Positions 59,834 to 64,000 of a stretch of 64,000 bases of DNA are shown one piece after another. The DNA is from Gracilariopsis chorda (Eukaryota > Rhodophyta > Florideophyceae > Gracilariales > Gracilariaceae): positions 62,001-126,000 of the forward strand of contig NBIV01000099.1 in the NCBI GenBank assembly GCA_003194525.1, given 5' to 3'. The notes below the pieces were generated by a model. That model was given only the letters and a program-made list of their open reading frames with translations. It made no database searches and had not been told where the DNA came from. Within the stretch, counting starts at the first letter, position 1. Each line of letters starts with the position of its first letter. The translations under genes and the position numbers were made by a program.

Positions 59834-60480
59834 GACGGAGATAGCACTCAGGTGCCCACAGAGGACTGCGAAACGCCCATTTACATGGTACACCGCACAG
59901 AACACGAGCAGTGCGTCGCAAGTATCAGAGGTGTTTCACCGTCAGATATTGAGCTCTTTTTTCTGCGCTTGGTACTCATGAATCATGGCTCGAGCTCTTA
60001 TGAAACGCAAGCACTTTCAACGAACGGCAGTATGGAACGTATCGTGAAACTGCAATTATAAGCGGACTGCTCACTGACGGATCAGAGTTTGATATTGCAT
60101 TTGAAGAATCAGTGCAGATCTACAGCATGCTGTCCAAGCCATGACATCTGGTTTTGACATTATACCAACGAGGCGCAGACCCAGAGAAAATAGCGGTCGA
60201 ACATTTGGGGCACTATGTAGCGACATACATACAGGAGATGAGCAGCGACGAAAGCAAGAAATGTATTGACGTGTGCTGGAGATGTCAGACTGCCACGGTG
60301 GACCACTGCTTCGTGATCATTAATTCGTCTCCCAACACCTACAGCAAAAGCATGCAGCATTCACTGAGGCGAATCGAGCTACAACATCTCGAAACCCGCG
60401 AGTGGTGCGAAATTCGTCAACTTTGCAGTGAAGGTACGCCACCTTAAAACCTGGCCAAAGAGAAGTCATTGACACCGTCA
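59834..60480 (+). pseudogene. Helitron-2 Rep-helicase linker
   Basis: Two plus-strand frames (59852-60061 and 60154-60447). The first has PIYMVHRTEHEQCVASIRGV and FFLRLVLMNHGSSSYE, equivalent to the segment of Helitron-1 that lies just beyond the gypsy-3b insertion. Between Rep and helicase such a region is normal in Helitrons, and it has no catalytic motif. It is broken by several stops. Confidence 0.65.
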
Positions 60481-61938
60481 ATGCCGCATTGCAACAACTG
60501 TAGGCGCTGCAGGAGTGAAGAAGCACTCCTGGAAACGACTTCTTTGCGCAAGGATGCGCAGGAACCAGAAAGACATATGTGCTCCACATCCTTCATGATA
60601 ATGCTGAGTTGGAAAGAATGCTCACCGAAATGACTGCAACAACAGGGCATTGCAGCTTCGTTGTACGAAGGTGGCCGCACTTTACATAGCCTGTTCGGAC
60701 TGGGTGTAGTTCATAGGGACAGTACAAGCAGCACTGCAGCCACTTTGTCAAAGTACGGTCCCTGATCTCAACGTGCATAAATGTTACGCAAAATAAAACT
60801 GCTAGCCTTGGATGAGGCATCCATGCTCTCACGAAAGCTCGTTGAACTCACGGATGCGTTGCTCAAAGATCTTCGCTGCAGTGGAATGGAAAAAGCGCTT
60901 CCGTTTGGGCGCTTGACCATCGTTGTATCCGGCGACTACTCCCAGCTGCTTCCAGTGGTGCCGCAGATGTACATGGAGGCCGAGCCAAGTGGAAATGTGA
61001 GACGAGTGTACAAAAACATTCTCAACGAATTGTCGTGGAAGGGTGATCTGTGGACATTGTGCTCGGTTCAAGTGTTGTACCTCAGCGAACAAGTACGCCA
61101 AGCCGATCATCCGGTATTTGCGTCGCTTTTACGTTCCATTGCACTGAACACAATATACAACAGCGCTCCACTACCACTCCGATTTACTGGTGGCATGCAA
61201 ACCGCCTACTAACTCCTGTGAAATTGGCTCACACCACGACGCAAGGAGGATGTAGATCTCAGCGAAATGCTCATTGCGTCCACAAACCAGTTGGTCGACA
61301 AACGTAATGCGGCAGCACTAGATCTGTTTCCTGGTGGGCGCTTCACTCTTCAGTCAGCGACAACCGTGCAACCTGATGGTGGACAGAAACATGAGTCTGA
61401 CATCGCCAATACATTCTTTCACAAGCTTGCGTATCAGTATGCGCCTACTGGAGTACCGACTCATAACTTGGACTTGAAAATCAGTGTGCCAGTTATGGTA
61501 ATTCGGAACATGCCGCATCTCGCGGTGGGCAGCGGAAAGCTATATATAGTCGTGTGTGTCGATCATTTTACGATGCAGGTGGCCAACAGACAGGTTTTGC
61601 AATGAAAGCTCCTACATCGTTTCGACTTCGAGTTTTCATTCGCAGACGTTCGCATGATTCGAAGTCAGTTCCCCATTCGTCCTACGTTTGCAGCTACAGT
61701 TCACAAATGACAGGTAAAGACCTTGGATGGCTTATTTGTGGATGTGCAATCCAAGGGCTTCTGCTCCGGTCGGTTGTATGTCGCATTGTCGCGCGCTCGA
61801 AGGAACGACCATGTGCTGCTCCTGCATGACCGGCAGCTTACAGTGGCGAATGCGCACACAATTTATCCCATGCCTGTGGCCATTGCCAACCCAGTGCTGC
61901 CTGAAGCCATTCAGTTCTGCACCCCTCCACAACCATAA
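60481..61938 (+). pseudogene. Helitron-2 PIF1-type helicase
   Basis: NDFFAQGCAGTRKTYVLH (about 60530-60590) is Walker A, with the Gly before Lys replaced by Arg. LLALDEASMLSRKLVELTD (about 60800) is Walker B. FGRLTIVVSGDYSQLLPVVP (about 60905) is motif III, and YLSEQVRQADHPVFASLLR follows. GVPTHNLDLKISVPVMVIRN (about 61450) and RLYVALSRARRNDHVLLLHD (about 61775) are the late motifs, the latter carrying the arginine finger. It belongs to the same family as the Helitron-1 helicase. Frames change at about 61210 and 61600-61720. Confidence 0.85.
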
Positions 61939-62043
61939 TCATATTTCTTGAGTTCTTCATTCATTGAATTAAACTACTTGCTTTTCTGCTTTTGCATTCT
62001 CCACCTTTTGTTTATTCTCCCTGCTGTTTATCACTCCTCCACT

Positions 62044-62060
62044 GCGGCGCGCAGCGCCGC
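62044..62060 (+). terminator. Perfect short hairpin after Helitron-2 helicase
   Basis: GCGGCGC, loop GCA, GCGCCGC. It lies about 100 bases after the helicase stop. It could be the 3' terminal hairpin of Helitron-2, or the first of several similar GC hairpins repeated in the downstream array. No CTRR-T within the usual distance. Confidence 0.4.
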
Positions 62061-62130
62061 CCGCGGTCAAAGGCCGCTTCCTCTTGTCTCTCTACTATAA
62101 TTATTTACATGACGAAAAAAGCGTGTTGTT

Positions 62131-64000
62131 GATTGATGGGAGGCGTTTCCAAACAAAATCCCATCGCACGCTCCCTTCAGCGCAGGTAATATGGCGTTTC
62201 GCGCAACGCCTCCCTGCCGTTCAAAACATTCAAGAGCAGCAGCAGCAGCACCAAAGCTCAAAGCTAATTGGCTGCTGCTGTATGTTGACTGTTGCTGCTG
62301 CTCAGTGGCTAGCACTAAAACAATGCTACCCATCCTACTGCACAGTGGTTGGAACTGCAGTCATTTTGGCGGCGTCGGCCAATTACAATCCACTGTACAC
62401 TTCAGGCAAAACTGCAGTGCTTGCCAATCACAATCGCGAGAGCGCTCAATTGCTACTCTATTCCATATTCATTCTCAGCGCCGCGACCCTCATTGCTCTG
62501 CAGGCCGTTCGCGAGCATTAGCGTGCAAAAACGCCCTGCACAACCCACAAAGCCACCCCTATTCAGCTGCGGGCCGCGGCGCCCGCGGCCGAAGGCCGCC
62601 TCTACATTTCTCAACACTCCACTCTTAAGCATTTAAATGCGTATTAGGGGGGGCATTCTTGATTAAATGGATGCGGTGAGCCAATAAACCGCCCTACATG
62701 CCCCTCTGAGCGCATGCAAAACTCCCATTTGGGGCAACGCATCCCTACCCTTGAAAAAATTCAGCAGCAGCAGTAGCAGCAGCAAAGGTGGCTGGTTAGT
62801 GGCTGGCACTTCCATACTGGCTGCAGAGCCAGCCAGTTACAGAACACACCGTGTCGCGCTTTCCCCTCATTGACTGGCACTGCAATCAATTTAGGTACAT
62901 ACAAACAAACCTCTATGGCTCCAGATACTCTAGATGCCGCGGCGCCCCAGGGTTCTACGAGCACTATTGCGAGGGCAAGCGAGCAAAGTGCTCGCAGAGC
63001 CTCCAAACGCACCTTAATCAACAAAAGTATAACAAAACGCGGCGCACAGCTCTACTTACGTCCCAAGGGCGTTTCTACTTGTCTCAAAACCCCACTCTCA
63101 AGCATATACATGCGTGGGAGGGCGCTGTTTTTGATTGAATGCAGGCGGTGCGCCAATAAACCGATCTTTCTACCCCGTAAGCGCATGCAAAGCTCCCATT
63201 TGCCGCAACACTTCCCCGCCATTTCAAAGCTTCAGCAGCAGCAGCAGCAGCAGCAAAACTGGACGTTTAGTGGCTGGCACTTACATAATGGTTTCAGTAC
63301 CAGCCAGTTACAAAAAGCAACGTGTGGTGCTCTACCCTTATTGGCTGGCACTGCAGTCAATTTAGGAACCTACATACAAACCCCTACGGCTCCAGATACT
63401 TTGGGCCTTACGGGGCCCCAAGGTTCTAGGAGCGCTATTGCGAGCGCAAGCGACCAAAGTGTCCGCAGAGCCTCCGAATGCTTCTAAATCAACAAAGCTA
63501 CACAAACGACGCAGCGTGCAGCGCCGCCCACGGCCGAAGGCCGTTTCTACCTTTCTCTCCATTCTATAGATTTACAAGCGTACTACGGGGTACATGTTGA
63601 TTGAACGGAGGCGCTGCGCCAATAAACACGTGCGCACGACCCCAAGAACCACTTTAGACACAACTTCTCCCTTCCATTCAAAACATTCTGCAGCAGCTGC
63701 AGCCGCAAAGCTCATTGGTTGCTGCTGCATGCTGCTGCGTCTTGACTGCTTCCGATGCTGAGTGGCCGACACTACAGTAAATGACTGCTGTGCCAACCGC
63801 TGAGCAGAAGCGGCTGGCTTGCGCGACACTTGGCTGGCAAGTTGCACTGCACCAGTGCAGAACAATTCACAGAGCATATGTACTGAACTGGTGCAGTGAG
63901 AAAAGCATCTCCCTTGCTGACCGTAACCACTATTTTGCATTCTGTTCAGGCTTGGTCAATAGCGTAACCTTTTGTTCCTTTGGGCGCTGATGCTGGCCTG
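62131..64000 (+). repeat. Tandem array of about 470-530-bp units with CAG runs
   Basis: Units start with GATTGAT/GATTGAA-type words at about 62131, 62660, 63133 and 63598, giving periods of about 529, 473 and 465; the last runs off the window. Three units share AATAAACCG/AATAAACACG, and all share a CAG-type run or relic (62234-62250, 62762-62785, 63232-63255, relic near 63690). Also shared are GTGGCTGGCACTTC-like words, GCACTGCAGTCAATTTAGG, and CCAGATACT(C/T)(T/G)-containing segments. Hairpins GCGGCCGAAGGCCGC (62585-62599) and ACGGCCGAAGGCCGT (63530-63544) recur between units. No protein-coding potential is supported despite open frames. Confidence 0.75.

Larger units (their letters stand above)
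47900..62100 (+). mobile_element. Helitron-2, Rep/helicase element, decayed
   Basis: Plus-strand Rep and PIF1 helicase of the same type as Helitron-1. The N-terminal frame is interrupted by gypsy-2 at 48036. Left of it lies YDVIQQKPEVVRERY; right of it RRMLNAQQQQL continues after the TTACC duplication. Coding ends at 61938. A perfect hairpin at 62044-62060 (GCGGCGC, GCA, GCGCCGC) lies where a 3' terminus would be expected, but no clear CTRR-T follows, so the end is uncertain. The two Helitrons are head to head around 47800-47950. Confidence 0.65.

Noticed and set aside
62084-63990. Several open frames of 70-205 codons in the terminal array
   Set aside because: They come from a tandem repeat with CAG runs and have no conserved coding pattern between units.

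Overview
The window is a nest of transposable elements from a repeat-rich eukaryotic nuclear genome. Every long coding region that can be identified belongs to a mobile element: Ty3/gypsy and Ty1/copia LTR retrotransposons, pogo-like DDE transposases and Helitron-type Rep/helicase elements. No tRNA, rRNA, CRISPR array or secure host gene was found. Species cannot be named from the sequence; a repeat-rich alga (red algae carry comparable mixtures) is a low-confidence guess.

Layout, left to right. 1-4305: decayed plus-strand pieces of a gypsy integrase and of pogo-like transposases. 4306-14280: 'gypsy-1', a heavily decayed minus-strand chromodomain gypsy element; its right LTR is broken and joined to an LTR copy in the opposite orientation (to 15217). 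15549-16346: an isolated LTR related to gypsy-2, next to the remnant of another gypsy integrase (16347-17400). 17635-24919: a copia element with 5-bp target duplications, a decayed gag-pol and, on the opposite strand behind pol, a 429-codon open frame with a possible papain-like Cys/His/Asp triad. 24966-27178: a full-length pogo-like DNA transposon with TA duplications, terminal inverted repeats and an unbroken 655-residue transposase. 27823-33401: 'gypsy-3', a young element (nearly identical LTRs) whose single 1139-residue Gag-PR-RT-RNaseH frame has no integrase. 33402-39630: poorly assignable sequence with a decayed unknown minus-strand gene and three tandem hairpin units.

The right third holds two divergent Helitron-like elements. 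Helitron-1 (minus, about 39632-47900) is split by a 5' LTR-bearing but 3'-truncated gypsy-3 copy (41896-45896). Helitron-2 (plus, about 47900 to 62100) is split by 'gypsy-2' (48036-57954), a nearly complete chromodomain gypsy element with TTACC duplications and intact RT, RNase H and integrase active sites. A tandem array of about 470-530-bp units with CAG runs closes the window (62131-64000).

The strongest candidates for something new are: the antisense protease-like ORF of the copia element; the very dense short hairpins in gypsy-2, through LTR, gag and pol; the integrase-less but recently mobile gypsy-3, whose reading frame starts inside its LTR and crosses the primer binding site; and the target-site-duplicated yet 3'-truncated gypsy-3 copy inside Helitron-1.
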